Below, one piece after another: positions 25,897 to 33,900 of a stretch of DNA of 64,000 nt. Under the pieces are notes generated by a model. The model was not told the DNA's origin. It worked only from the letters and a program-made list of their open reading frames with translations, and searched no databases. The stretch comes from Pinibacter aurantiacus (GTDB lineage Bacteria > Bacteroidota > Bacteroidia > Chitinophagales > Chitinophagaceae). The stretch's first letter is position 1; every line of letters begins with the position of its first letter. A program made the position numbers and the translations under genes. Location of the stretch: positions 558,001 through 622,000 of the forward strand of contig NZ_JAHSPG010000018.1 in assembly GCF_019130065.1 (NCBI RefSeq), read 5' to 3'.

Positions 25897-26307
25897 TCAG
25901 CCCTCTGTTTCGGCAAAAGCGTCTAGAAAATCTGGTTTTGAAACGTTTTCTATTTGGATATATTGGCAATAAAAATGTATAGTGCCATTTTCATAGTCTT
26001 CAATTTCAAAATTTATATCTTCTAATCCATTTTGAGACACATCTAAAATATCAAAGCCTAGCACCTGTTGATAAGTCCTTCCATTAAATTTCATTTTCAG
26101 GTTTATCACATTTTCAAAAATGACTTCTGCTTCAAAAAAATTCTTGGAAAGGTCTTTGGGGTCAATTCCCTTGTTTTTTAACTGACACAAAACGATTATT
26201 GACAATTTACCAATTTTCCATTCAAGCTTTTTTATGTATGCTATGTTAACAGGTTTCCATTCCGGATATAGACCGGTAATCTTTTCGATGTTTCTTATTT
26301 TATTCAT
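25897..26307 (-). CDS. Immunity-type protein of unnamed family
   Basis: The start is set at the ATG at 26307 (a TTG lies two codons upstream). The 136-aa protein has a strand-rich core: LSKNFFEAEVIFENVINLKMKF, QVLGFDILDVSQNGLEDINFEI, GTIHFYCQYIQIENV. Its start codon overlaps the end of the preceding gene by 8 bp, which shows translational coupling. Size, acidity and position fit an immunity protein. No partner toxin is recognisable. Confidence 0.65.
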   Translation of the reverse strand: MNKIRNIEKITGLYPEWKPVNIAYIKKLEWKIGKLSIIVLCQLKNKGIDPKDLSKNFFEAEVIFENVINLKMKFNGRTYQQVLGFDILDVSQNGLEDINFEIEDYENGTIHFYCQYIQIENVSKPDFLDAFAETEG

Positions 26308-26626
26308 TGTCAAGTATGTTCTTCAATGTATTCAAAGTCTCTTTAGATCTTTTCCTCAACTCCTCTTCATTAATATTAAATTTATCGTTAGGATCATATA
26401 AATCAATTGGAACATACTCATCAATGTCAAGAAAAAAAGTATCTAGTATTTTTTCAATCCTTTCATTAAATGAACCGTTTAACCAATAATTGTCCTCCCG
26501 TCTTATCTGAAGAAATAAATCTTCAAAGGCAGAAGCTTCCATTTGTTTAGAAGTAAATAAAAAAAGAAGATATACATACTTTTGCAAATGAACTTTATCC
26601 AAAATCTTGATTGAATTTTCTACCAT
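26300..26626 (-). CDS. Immunity-type helical protein
   Basis: The 108-aa acidic helical protein reads KYVYLLFLFTSKQM, RIEKILDTFFLDIDEYVPIDLYDP and EEELRKRSKETLNTLKNIL. Its ATG overlaps the stop of a toxin fragment that ends in the other frame (ATGGTAG), the usual toxin-immunity arrangement. The immunity role is therefore inferred from the junction as well as from size. The downstream gene overlaps it by 8 bp. Confidence 0.7.
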   Translation of the reverse strand: MVENSIKILDKVHLQKYVYLLFLFTSKQMEASAFEDLFLQIRREDNYWLNGSFNERIEKILDTFFLDIDEYVPIDLYDPNDKFNINEEELRKRSKETLNTLKNILDNE

Positions 26627-26736
26627 AAAAATCCTTTTGTTAAAATTCCTTGAATTTGAGACTGACTTAAAGTAGATTCGGCTCCTTGCGATGGGTAAAG
26701 AGTATAACTTGGATTTTGTTTCACGATCGTTAACTT
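26620..26736 (-). pseudogene. C-terminal fragment of a lost toxin tip
   Basis: Directly after the TAA of the 76-aa gene, and in the same frame, 38 codons stay open: KLTIVKQNPSYTLYPSQGAE then STLSQSQIQGILTKGFLW, ending at a TAG that overlaps the start of the immunity gene at 26626. There is no start codon with a good context. The overlap with an immunity start, and the composition, suggest the last part of a toxin whose front was deleted. Confidence 0.5.
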
Positions 26737-26967
26737 TTACGTTTGTTCGTCAAAGAAATTGTTGAACGATAAGCCAACCGATTCTAAAATGCTTTTTATA
26801 GATGTTTCATCTACAACTTCCACTTTATTAAGAATAGAAACAATTTCTTTTACATCCTTTTTTTCTATAGCTCTATCAAAATCGTTCATAAGATTACTTA
26901 AATAAAGTCTTTCATTAATTGTCATGCCGCTGTATTTACTCCTGTCAAGGAGCTTATCATTCCTCAT
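26737..26967 (-). CDS. Small immunity-type protein (76 aa)
   Basis: The sequence starts MRNDKLLDRSKYSGMTINER and continues LYLSNLMNDFDRAIEKKDVK then EIVSILNKVEVVDETSIKSI. It is helical and acidic at the C-terminus. I recognise this family (NDKLLDRSKY.GMT.NERLYLSGL) as small proteins that accompany Rhs and contact-dependent toxins, without a formal name. It lies 26 bp after the 84-aa gene, and its stop codon sits in frame with the toxin fragment that follows. Confidence 0.7.
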   Translation of the reverse strand: MRNDKLLDRSKYSGMTINERLYLSNLMNDFDRAIEKKDVKEIVSILNKVEVVDETSIKSILESVGLSFNNFFDEQT

Positions 26968-26993
26968 TTTTTTGAATTAATTCTTTAATTTAC

Positions 26994-27248
26994 TTATGCT
27001 ATTTTTTTCAGTTCGCGTATAGTTTCTTCGTTGTCACAGTTTTCTTGCAATCTTTCATTTACAGTTTTCATATATATTTCTGATGCGAGCCCGTTTTTTA
27101 CAAGGCGAATATCCTGTATAAGACTCTCTACTAATGCCCAATGTTTGTAATCCATGATCGCCTTTTGTCTAGCAGTAGTAAAACGAACAAACCCGTCTCC
27201 ATCACCGCTATACGATTTGTAAATTTCGATATGGTTTAATGTAATCAT
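26994..27248 (-). CDS. Small immunity-type protein (84 aa)
   Basis: The sequence opens MITLNHIEIYKSYSGDGDGF and continues VRFTTARQKAIMDYKHWALV, then a helical tail ending ETIRELKKIA. This IEIYKSYGGDGDGF family is common next to Rhs toxins in Bacteroidota (from memory) and is thought to be an immunity protein. It lies directly upstream of the 76-aa gene. Confidence 0.7.
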   Translation of the reverse strand: MITLNHIEIYKSYSGDGDGFVRFTTARQKAIMDYKHWALVESLIQDIRLVKNGLASEIYMKTVNERLQENCDNEETIRELKKIA

Positions 27249-27249
27249 A

Positions 27250-27348
27250 CTAACTTATTGAACATAGTGATATCTGATATTTACACATTTTAAATTCATT
27301 TGTCAACAATCCTAAGAATACTATAAAATCTTCTTGATGCTCTTTCAT
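27250..27348 (-). CDS. Possible 32-aa peptide
   Basis: ATG at 27348 to TAG at 27250 encodes MKEHQEDFIVFLGLLTNEFK and then MCKYQISLCSIS. It fills the gap between two immunity genes and ends two bases before the next ATG. It could be a truncated immunity gene or chance. Confidence 0.25.
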   Translation of the reverse strand: MKEHQEDFIVFLGLLTNEFKMCKYQISLCSIS

Positions 27349-27360
27349 TGCGAATTGATG

Positions 27361-27675
27361 TCATTCTAAAGCCCCAATTAATTTTACTGTACCTATTGAT
27401 TCCGGTCCTCTTAACACTTCATAGGTATGATTTAGCTGAACTGCATTTATTACTGCCTCGATCATAGTGAACGCCAACTCTACTCTAAAAGGTTTGTCAA
27501 ATTCGGCATCTAATGGTTGCTCTATTTTATAAACAAAACTAAATTGTCGCTCTCCTGTATTCAGAAAGAGCCAATTAACTTTATCATCTATAGCCCGGCT
27601 CTGTTCATCCAAAACACGACTTTTTTTCAAAAGTAGTTCACCTACAAAATGATATTTTCTATTCTGTGTAAGCAT
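27361..27675 (-). CDS. Probable cognate immunity protein of orphan tip 3
   Basis: The 104-aa product (YHFVGELLLKKSRVLDEQSR, VNWLFLNTGERQFSFVYKI, FRVELAFTMIEAVI) is a small mixed alpha/beta protein without a signal peptide. It starts 6 bp after the stop of the orphan toxin cassette at 27682, the normal position of the cognate immunity gene. I do not know a family name. The immunity role is inferred from position. Confidence 0.7.
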   Translation of the reverse strand: MLTQNRKYHFVGELLLKKSRVLDEQSRAIDDKVNWLFLNTGERQFSFVYKIEQPLDAEFDKPFRVELAFTMIEAVINAVQLNHTYEVLRGPESIGTVKLIGALE

Positions 27676-27681
27676 AATAAT

Positions 27682-28209
27682 TTAATGAGGTTTTATAAAA
27701 GGTAATGCTTCTTGGGGAAAAACATATGCACCGATGTCTACGTGAGGGTACCAATATTCAGCTGCACTGATTGGAGACTGTACTGTCCCTTTAATTATCG
27801 AATACCCGTTAGGATAAAGTTTTTGCCCGTACCAGTTTGCATCTTCTAATGATTGTGCAAAATATTTTGCTTCTACTCCTCCTGGCTGCAAAGAAAATTT
27901 ACCAGTGCTCTCTATAATGCCTTTTTCTGTCGCGTCAACTGCCCTAAAAACGGTTATCCCCTCTTCAGAAACAGTTCCTAAGGCTCCGAACGCCCCCACG
28001 CCACCGGCAATACCAATGGCAGGCGGCATTCCCGTTGTAGGTATCCTTCCTCCCAAATAGCCATTTGTTTCAATGTAATGGTTGCCGTAAGTTCTTTTCT
28101 CAAAAAAATTAACAAACAAACCCAGCTTGGACGTTAATGATGGCATCACCTGCCCATGAGCGAAATCCAACTTCGAGTAGACTTCCAGTATTCTCTGTTG
28201 TTCTTTCAA
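27682..28209 (-). CDS. Orphan Rhs C-terminal cassette 3, putative ADP-ribosyltransferase-like tip
   Basis: The frame is open from just after a TGA at 28255; the first codon shown (TTG at 28209) corresponds to Leu1309 of the main Rhs protein and is not a normal start. Residues 1-~80 repeat the Rhs linker (KEQQRILEVYSKLDFAHGQV ... GYLGG.IPTTGMPPAIGIAGG). The remaining ~95 residues are a different tip: ITVFRAVDATEKGIIESTGK, then GGVEAKYFAQSLEDANWYGQ, then an AAEYWYPHVDIGAYVFPQ tail. The 'FRAV....I..TG.F....G.EAKYFA.S.EDA..YG' pattern resembles ADP-ribosyltransferase-like toxins; this is a guess. Without a start or signal peptide it is a silent store of a toxin tip. Confidence 0.65.
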   Translation of the reverse strand: MKEQQRILEVYSKLDFAHGQVMPSLTSKLGLFVNFFEKRTYGNHYIETNGYLGGRIPTTGMPPAIGIAGGVGAFGALGTVSEEGITVFRAVDATEKGIIESTGKFSLQPGGVEAKYFAQSLEDANWYGQKLYPNGYSIIKGTVQSPISAAEYWYPHVDIGAYVFPQEALPFIKPH

Positions 28210-28254
28210 TGCGTCCCTCTGTCTGGGGCACTGCGTCCTTGTGCCAGTTTTGGG

Positions 28255-28383
28255 TCATCCTGTTACAAGTGCAATAAAACATTTCCGGTTAAATTGTTCT
28301 GCTATTTTACTTGCGTTTTCAATCCCTTCCTTTGCTATACTATAGCTTCTTTTCAAATAATCATCATCTTTTTCATTGTCCAT
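28255..28383 (-). CDS. Possible 42-aa immunity fragment
   Basis: ATG at 28383 to TGA at 28255 encodes MDNEKDDDYLKRSYSIAKEG, then IENASKIAEQFNRKCFIALV and TG. It is charged and helical, and it runs in the same frame as the orphan toxin cassette that follows its stop. It looks like the front of an immunity gene cut by the recombination that placed cassette 3 here. Confidence 0.4.
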   Translation of the reverse strand: MDNEKDDDYLKRSYSIAKEGIENASKIAEQFNRKCFIALVTG

Positions 28384-28395
28384 TCTATCGCAAGA

Positions 28396-28620
28396 CTAAT
28401 TTAGGTAGTGATATTCCGGACCCCAAAGTTGATAAGCATAAATAAGTTGTCCATTATCTTCTGAAAATATGTCGCCGCCCAATATTTCAGTATGTTTTTT
28501 TTTCAATAGCTCTAAGGCATAAAATGCATCATCAACAGTTAATGCGACTTCATCGCTGCCAGGGTTTATTTCTGACATGGGTCTTCCTTTTAATTTTATA
28601 AAATCTATATAGTTTAACAT
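28396..28620 (-). CDS. Imm40-like immunity protein, probably shortened
   Basis: The 74-aa product opens MLNYIDFIKLKGRPMSEINP and has VDDAFYALELLKKKHTEILGGD and the end AYQLWGPEYHYLN. This matches my memory of the Imm40 family of polymorphic-toxin immunity proteins. Family members usually continue past HYLN with a WYC-type tail that is absent here, so the gene may be truncated. It lies in the middle of the array without an adjacent toxin. Confidence 0.65.
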   Translation of the reverse strand: MLNYIDFIKLKGRPMSEINPGSDEVALTVDDAFYALELLKKKHTEILGGDIFSEDNGQLIYAYQLWGPEYHYLN

Positions 28621-28698
28621 CTTATCATAAAAACAAGGTACTCTTGGTACATTAAAGAACTTATGATTAATTATTCCATTTGCATGTGCCAGCTTTGG

Positions 28699-29124
28699 TT
28701 ATTCTTCTGCTAACTCTTTTTCCAACTCTGCCTTTTGTTTGAAATATATTCTCATTGCCTCGTCGTCACGTACTAAAAGCAAGTCGTAAAAATCTTCATT
28801 ATTACACAATTCATCGAAACCTAATATTGAATAGATATCACCGTCTCCATCTTTTTCATAAATTTTCATAAACCACCGTTTAGGCAAAGTATTATCTAAC
28901 ACATCAAAAAGCAAATGAGGGAACCATTCCGGTTTTCCATTTACATCAATAAGATAATACAAACAGCTTGAGTCTTGATATATCACAGTCCCCATAACAA
29001 TATATTCTCGATTTATTTCTAGGCCATGACCTCCATGGCCATAATCAAAATCATTTGATAACACAGTTGTCACTTCTTTTAAATCAAACCCTTTGGAAGT
29101 GGTACTTACACAAATTATTTTCAT
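28699..29124 (-). CDS. Immunity-type protein (141 aa)
   Basis: The acidic soluble product reads GHGLEINREYIVMGTVIYQDSS, LYYLIDVNGKPEWFPHLLFDVLD, then RWFMKIYEKDG and a charged tail ending KAELEKELAEE. Unusually for this organism, a clear Shine-Dalgarno sequence (AGGAGG) lies ~10 bases before the ATG at 29124. The acidic composition and the place in the array suggest immunity. I do not recognise the family by name. Confidence 0.7.
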   Translation of the reverse strand: MKIICVSTTSKGFDLKEVTTVLSNDFDYGHGGHGLEINREYIVMGTVIYQDSSCLYYLIDVNGKPEWFPHLLFDVLDNTLPKRWFMKIYEKDGDGDIYSILGFDELCNNEDFYDLLLVRDDEAMRIYFKQKAELEKELAEE

Positions 29125-29151
29125 AGCTATTTACCTCCTATAAATTTAAAA

Positions 29152-29573
29152 TCATCTACCAAGAAACCGCAAAGGAACATTATGCAGGATGCCTGCGATA
29201 TAAAACGTTCTATTATCACCGCTTTCATATGCCTTCGCTCTTATTTCTAAAAGCACTATATGTAAGATATGTACTAACATTTTTTGTTCACTCATGCTAT
29301 CTTTTTGAAGGATGTCCGTTGGTTCTGATTGTTTATTTCCAGAAAATCCATGCTGTACAAATGCTAGCCATTCATGCGCATTGTAATGCTCGACATTTTT
29401 CAAAAGACTTTCATAAGCTTCTTTTGCGCTCTGCCCATTAAGTAGTGAAAGTGGAATACTATGCACCATGAGCTATCGAAAATATTCTTCTATCACCATT
29501 TTGATACGCGTTAGTTCGAATTTCAATCAAATGCTTTATATAAAATATGGGCTAACATTCTTTGTTCAATCAT
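29152..29573 (-). pseudogene. Broken copy of the two-repeat immunity gene
   Basis: The longest intact frame (29152-29469) encodes VHSIPLSLLNGQSAKEAYES...HEWLAFVQHGFSGNK...HNVPLRFLGR and is homologous to 24320-24763. The first part of unit 1 lies upstream in other frames: it starts ATG at 29573 (MIEQRMLAHILYK) and continues LIEIRTNAYQNGDRRIFSIA. Compared with the other copy there is one inserted base near 29532, a 2-bp deletion near 29470, and loss of the last ~40 residues. It is a decayed duplicate. Confidence 0.65.
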
Positions 29574-29598
29574 AGTATCTATTTTTAAGAAGGTTCTT

Positions 29599-30042
29599 TC
29601 AATCGGGATGCTGAATGATGTTTGACTTAATTAGTTCTTGAATTTTCGACTCCTCCGACAAATCCCAGTACCACCATTTATCGGGTGCATTTTTTTCTAC
29701 TGAAAATCTTCTTTGATAAGCTATTTTAAACAACGTCAATAATAGAATGAAACTCTTGCTCAACTCTGGCTCTGGCAACCCAGTAATTCTTTGCAACTGA
29801 TGATTCGCTACCCCTTTACGCAAAAGCACGCAGGGGGTAAAGGTTGCCTTTAATTGGCTTTCTCTTATTGCAATTTCTATGTCTTCATTTTTGGGCTTTG
29901 ATTGTTGAATTAAAAAAATCAAATTGTTTAAGTATAACCTTTTCTGAAAAGTATCTAATGGAGAGAAAACTCGCTCAAGTGACTCGACATCTGTCAACCC
30001 TTGCCCAAACCTATTGAGTATTATTTGATCTTCTATTTTCAT
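29599..30042 (-). CDS. DUF5958-family protein, probable immunity for the NTase tip
   Basis: The 147-aa soluble protein starts IEDQIILNRFGQGLTDVESL and has LIQQSKPKNEDIEIAIRESQLK, TFTPCVLLRKG, LPEPELSKSFILLLTLFKIAYQRRF and DKWWYWDLS. These motifs match DUF5958, a family frequent in Bacteroidota toxin loci. It starts 9 bp after the stop of orphan cassette 2 and is therefore the likely neutraliser of the nucleotidyltransferase tip. The pairing is inferred from position. Confidence 0.8.
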   Translation of the reverse strand: MKIEDQIILNRFGQGLTDVESLERVFSPLDTFQKRLYLNNLIFLIQQSKPKNEDIEIAIRESQLKATFTPCVLLRKGVANHQLQRITGLPEPELSKSFILLLTLFKIAYQRRFSVEKNAPDKWWYWDLSEESKIQELIKSNIIQHPD

Positions 30043-30051
30043 ACATTAAGT

Positions 30052-30582
30052 TTAACGTGGATTAATTGTTATGTAGGGATAGTTCGTCAAAACTGGTCCT
30101 TTAAAAATATCAATATTTCGTGGCGTGTTATCTAAAACAGATCCTGAACCCGGCAAAGAGTTTTTAATTTGCTTCCATTCTTGATTAGTCAAGCCTTCTA
30201 TCACATAATCCCAATCAGAATATGCGTTGGCAGTACCCTTGGCCCTACTTCCAACAATGTTAATTGGTTTTTGAATCCTCGTCGCAGCATTTTCAATCCT
30301 TAACAACTCAGCTTCGGATAATACACTTTCAACACCGATAGCACCTTCTACCGTTCCGAACGCCCCCACGCCACCAGCAATACCAACCGCGGGAGGCATT
30401 CCCATGTGTGGTACCCATCCTCCCAAATAGCCATTTGTTTCAACGTAATGGTTACCGTAGGTCCTTTGCCCTCCAAAAAAATTAAGAAAAGAACCCAATG
30501 TGGAATTTATTGCAGGCATCACCTGCCCATGAGCGTAATCCAACTTTGAGTAGACATCCAGCATTCTCTGATATTCTTTCAA
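30052..30582 (-). CDS. Orphan Rhs C-terminal cassette 2 with nucleotidyltransferase toxin tip
   Basis: The frame is open from 30633, just after an in-frame TAG; the TTG at 30582 aligns with Leu1309 of the main Rhs protein. Homology to the main gene begins at TEIES-like codons (30583-30630: CHIDGQREAL) and runs through the linker (MLDVYSKLDYAHGQVMP ... GYLGGWVPHMGMPPAVGIAGG). The tip (~90 aa) has IVGSRAKGTANAYSDWDYVI and RNIDIF, an intact Pol-beta-type nucleotidyltransferase site (GS motif, DxD and third Asp). It may modify tRNA or a protein with a nucleotide. It lacks a start codon and signal peptide. The DUF5958 gene follows 9 bp later. Confidence 0.75.
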   Translation of the reverse strand: MKEYQRMLDVYSKLDYAHGQVMPAINSTLGSFLNFFGGQRTYGNHYVETNGYLGGWVPHMGMPPAVGIAGGVGAFGTVEGAIGVESVLSEAELLRIENAATRIQKPINIVGSRAKGTANAYSDWDYVIEGLTNQEWKQIKNSLPGSGSVLDNTPRNIDIFKGPVLTNYPYITINPR

Positions 30583-30681
30583 TGCTTCCCTCTGGCCATC
30601 TATATGGCATTTTACGCTTTCGATTTCTGAGTACTATACACGAAAGGTCGAGAGCTTGTCACAGAACCAAGAAACAGCTCG

Positions 30682-30981
30682 CTATTGCGGACTGTGGTGT
30701 TCTAATTTTTCTTTCGTTTCAATTATTTTTTGTTTTAATTCTTCTTTAGTATAAAACCCTTCTGGTAAGGCTAAGTGATCCTCCTCATATTCGGAAAAGC
30801 GTCCTGCAACTGTGCTTAGTTCAGAAAACAATCTGTGCTCCAACTCTGTCAAAGAAGAATAATCCAGTTCCAAATCATAAGAGTAATAAAACTCATCACA
30901 AAATATTGACGCGTTTATTTTTCCTGATAGATATTGGTCTAAAAGCCAATACAGTCTACGTTTATCATTTTTCTCGAACAT
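30682..30981 (-). CDS. Colicin-immunity-like protein, cognate to the main Rhs tip
   Basis: I place the start at the ATG at 30981, not at an earlier ATG inside the Rhs gene: the Rhs stop and this start read TAATATG, one base apart. The 99-aa product (DKRRLYWLLDQYLSGKINAS, CDEFYYSYDLELDY, LEHRLFSELSTVAGRFSEYEEDH, FYTKEELKQKIIETKEKLE) matches the helical self-protective colicin-like immunity family. It should neutralise the C-terminal toxin of the Rhs protein. Confidence 0.85.
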   Translation of the reverse strand: MFEKNDKRRLYWLLDQYLSGKINASIFCDEFYYSYDLELDYSSLTELEHRLFSELSTVAGRFSEYEEDHLALPEGFYTKEELKQKIIETKEKLEHHSPQ

Positions 30982-30982
30982 A

Positions 30983-33900
30983 TTATTTTGGAATTGCTTT
31001 AAGTGGACCAATTGGATCTTGTGTGTATTTAAAATGCCAAATAGTATTTGTTGGCTCATCGTAAAGTACTTCAAGATTATATAATTTTCCATTTTTCGAC
31101 ATCTCTATATAATGCATTAGAGCTTGTGAGCCCTTAGGATCAACTAATCCTTCTGAGCCACTTATCGCTTGCTCTAATATCTGGACTGGAACAGTTCTTC
31201 CCGGTTCCATCATATGTCTGCCCGCACTTCCTCCAAAATTAAACAGGGCCTCTCCTTCACCCAGATTTTCAACCGCTCCGAGTGCATTCACGCCACCAGC
31301 AATACCAACGGCAGGCGGCATTCCCGTTGTTGGAACCAGTCCTCCCAAATAACCGTTCGTTCCAACGTAATGGCTACCATATGTTCTTTGTATAAAATGC
31401 CCCCAAAATGGACTCATTGGCGGCATCACCTGCCCATGAGCGAAATCCAACTTCGAGTAGACTTCCAGCATTCTCTGTTGTTCTTTCAATGCCTCCCTCT
31501 GGCCATCTATATGGCATTTCATGCTCTCGATCTCAGTGCCTACTCTTGATAAATAATCGGCTAGTTCAGCTTTCTTGGATGAAGTTGGTGTTACTGTAAC
31601 TCCAGCGAGATAAGTCGCATTAGCAAAACTTGTCGGCTCATATTTTTGGCCATTGATTACCGTATCTCCCAACGGATCTGCATAGAAAACCGGATTATCT
31701 TGCATTGCTGCATAGCTGCTAATGCTCATACCAAGTCTCGGGTCCTGCTGCCAGAATCTACCAGTTTGAGGATCAAGACTTCGATAATAAGCATCATACA
31801 TGTTTATATCAAAATCATTGTTCTGTTCTATTCCGTTGTACTTATACTTATTCTCAGCACCTCCAAAACTTGCAGCCTTCGAGCTTATCCCTGCCATTGT
31901 TAAGCCGTAAGGATAATAGTGATTCTCCTCTAATATCCTTCCTCTTTCCTGGCTCACCTGAAAGTTATCAAAATAAACTAAATTATTGCTTTCATTGTTT
32001 ACATACACATAAGCCCAACCATTCTTTGCAGCTTCTTTATTGCTCAACACTCTTTGATCCTTACTGCCTTTAACCCCTATTTGACTAAAGCCACTGTTTT
32101 GTGACACGTAGTTAAACTGCTCGTCAAAAAAGAGTACATTCAAATAAGCTTTAGGATTTTCACTTGCGTTTGTGTTGTTTTGATCATTTAGTAAATTACC
32201 AATAAATCCTGCGGCAGTCAGGCCGTTTGTTATCGCAGTTCCTGTGCCTTTTAGTACCGCTCCGGCAGCACCATTGTCTATTAAGTTTCCTAAGCTTCCG
32301 AGTGCACTGTTTAAACCGTTGGCGTTGCTGTTGTCTGTCACAACATCCGGTGTATAGTAATCGACTTTTGCGTTAATCTTATCGCCCGCCATTACTTTTA
32401 TCAACTTACCAACTCCAACGCTTTGCGTTGTCTTTCTTAACAGCTGCACTTGTTTACCATTGGTGGCCTCATCTCCAAATGCCGGTGGCCTTGCTGTTAC
32501 CCCCACATCTGCCTTGTCATAATAGTTCTGTTCGTAGGTTTTGTTGGCATCTTCAAATGTTATAGGATTGTAACCATTTGTTTGTTGCTCATCGGTAAGC
32601 ACCATTCTCACGTTGCCAAGATAATCTCTCAGGAAGTAATCGAAGGTGAAGTTTTGAGTATTGAGTTGTGGGTTTCGAGTAATGCGGATGCGGCCTTCTT
32701 CGTGGGCAATGAATTGCAATGTATCGTTTTGAAAGACTGCACCGTCGAGATACAAAGTCGTTTTCACCATTGTCCCTTCAGTTACAATCTTTTTCAGTTT
32801 ATTGCCGGCTGCGTCATACACGTATTCCACTGTACCTTTCGCAGTCTTTATCTTTTGCGGCAGGTTCAAATGATTGTACACAATACCCTTTGCATTGATA
32901 CTCTTGTTTAGATCCTGTGTAAGGTTACCATTGTCATCATAGTCATAATCCTTCCCGCTTTTTGCATTGTACTTAAAATCACCCAGTGAACTATTGGCAT
33001 CATTTTTTGCGTCTATTACCTCCAGAAGTTTGTTAGTGCCAGGTATATAATGATAAGCTAACTTGTCTATAAAGTCTGACGAAGTTCCTTTCAGCCCCAT
33101 CTGGTTCATCGTAATGATGTTGCCATTAGCATCATAGCTGAGATTGCTTACAGAGTAATTCACTTTGCCGTTATTATCAAAGTTGCTCCCCGTGTACTGA
33201 CCAAACGCTGCACCTGTTAAGCGACTCACAGCATCATAAGTAAAATCATATTTACGCAGTTCTCCACTTCCTTTGGTTTTCCAAATGGTTCCGGCAATAT
33301 TACCGTTGAACTGCGCGGTGTAGCTTTCTGATGGTATAATCGTGTTGGTTTTATCATAGCCGAGATCATAGCCAAAGTAGTTGGCTGTACTGTTAGCATT
33401 TTTTATATAGTCGCGGTTGGCACCCAATAGCCAGCCGCGAATGTTGTAGTCATAGGTGAGGCTTTCAAGCCCGGTATTGCTATTATATTCTGGCGCTAAT
33501 GTTTCTTTTTTTAATTGCCCCAGGGCATCATATTCATTCTGCACAATAATCTTTTCTGCATCGACCACACCGGCTTTAGTCACTTTCTTTTTAACGCTCG
33601 CCACTCGTCCAAGATCGTCGTAGGCATGCGTTGTTAAGAGTTCTATACTTTGGGCATTGGCGCCGCCTTTGTCTATTTTTTGCAAGCTGCGCAACGGTTT
33701 GCCTGCCCAATTGTATTGTGCAGTCACCACATCTTTGCCGCCAGTGGCATTGAGGCTTTGCACTTGTATCAGCCTGCCTTTATCGTCGTACAAATTTGCA
33801 TTGCTGATAAATTGATCTGTGCCGAGCACACGGGTGCGCGTCCAGGTAACAAACCCCTTTGTTTTATCGCTTGCTTTTATTTCCTGGGCATAATCCGGAG

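Noticed and set aside
31092-31092. Earlier ATG for the colicin-immunity-like gene, overlapping the Rhs gene by 110 bp
   Set aside because: The extra 37 residues have no family likeness, and the family-like sequence starts exactly at the ATG at 30981, one base after the Rhs stop.
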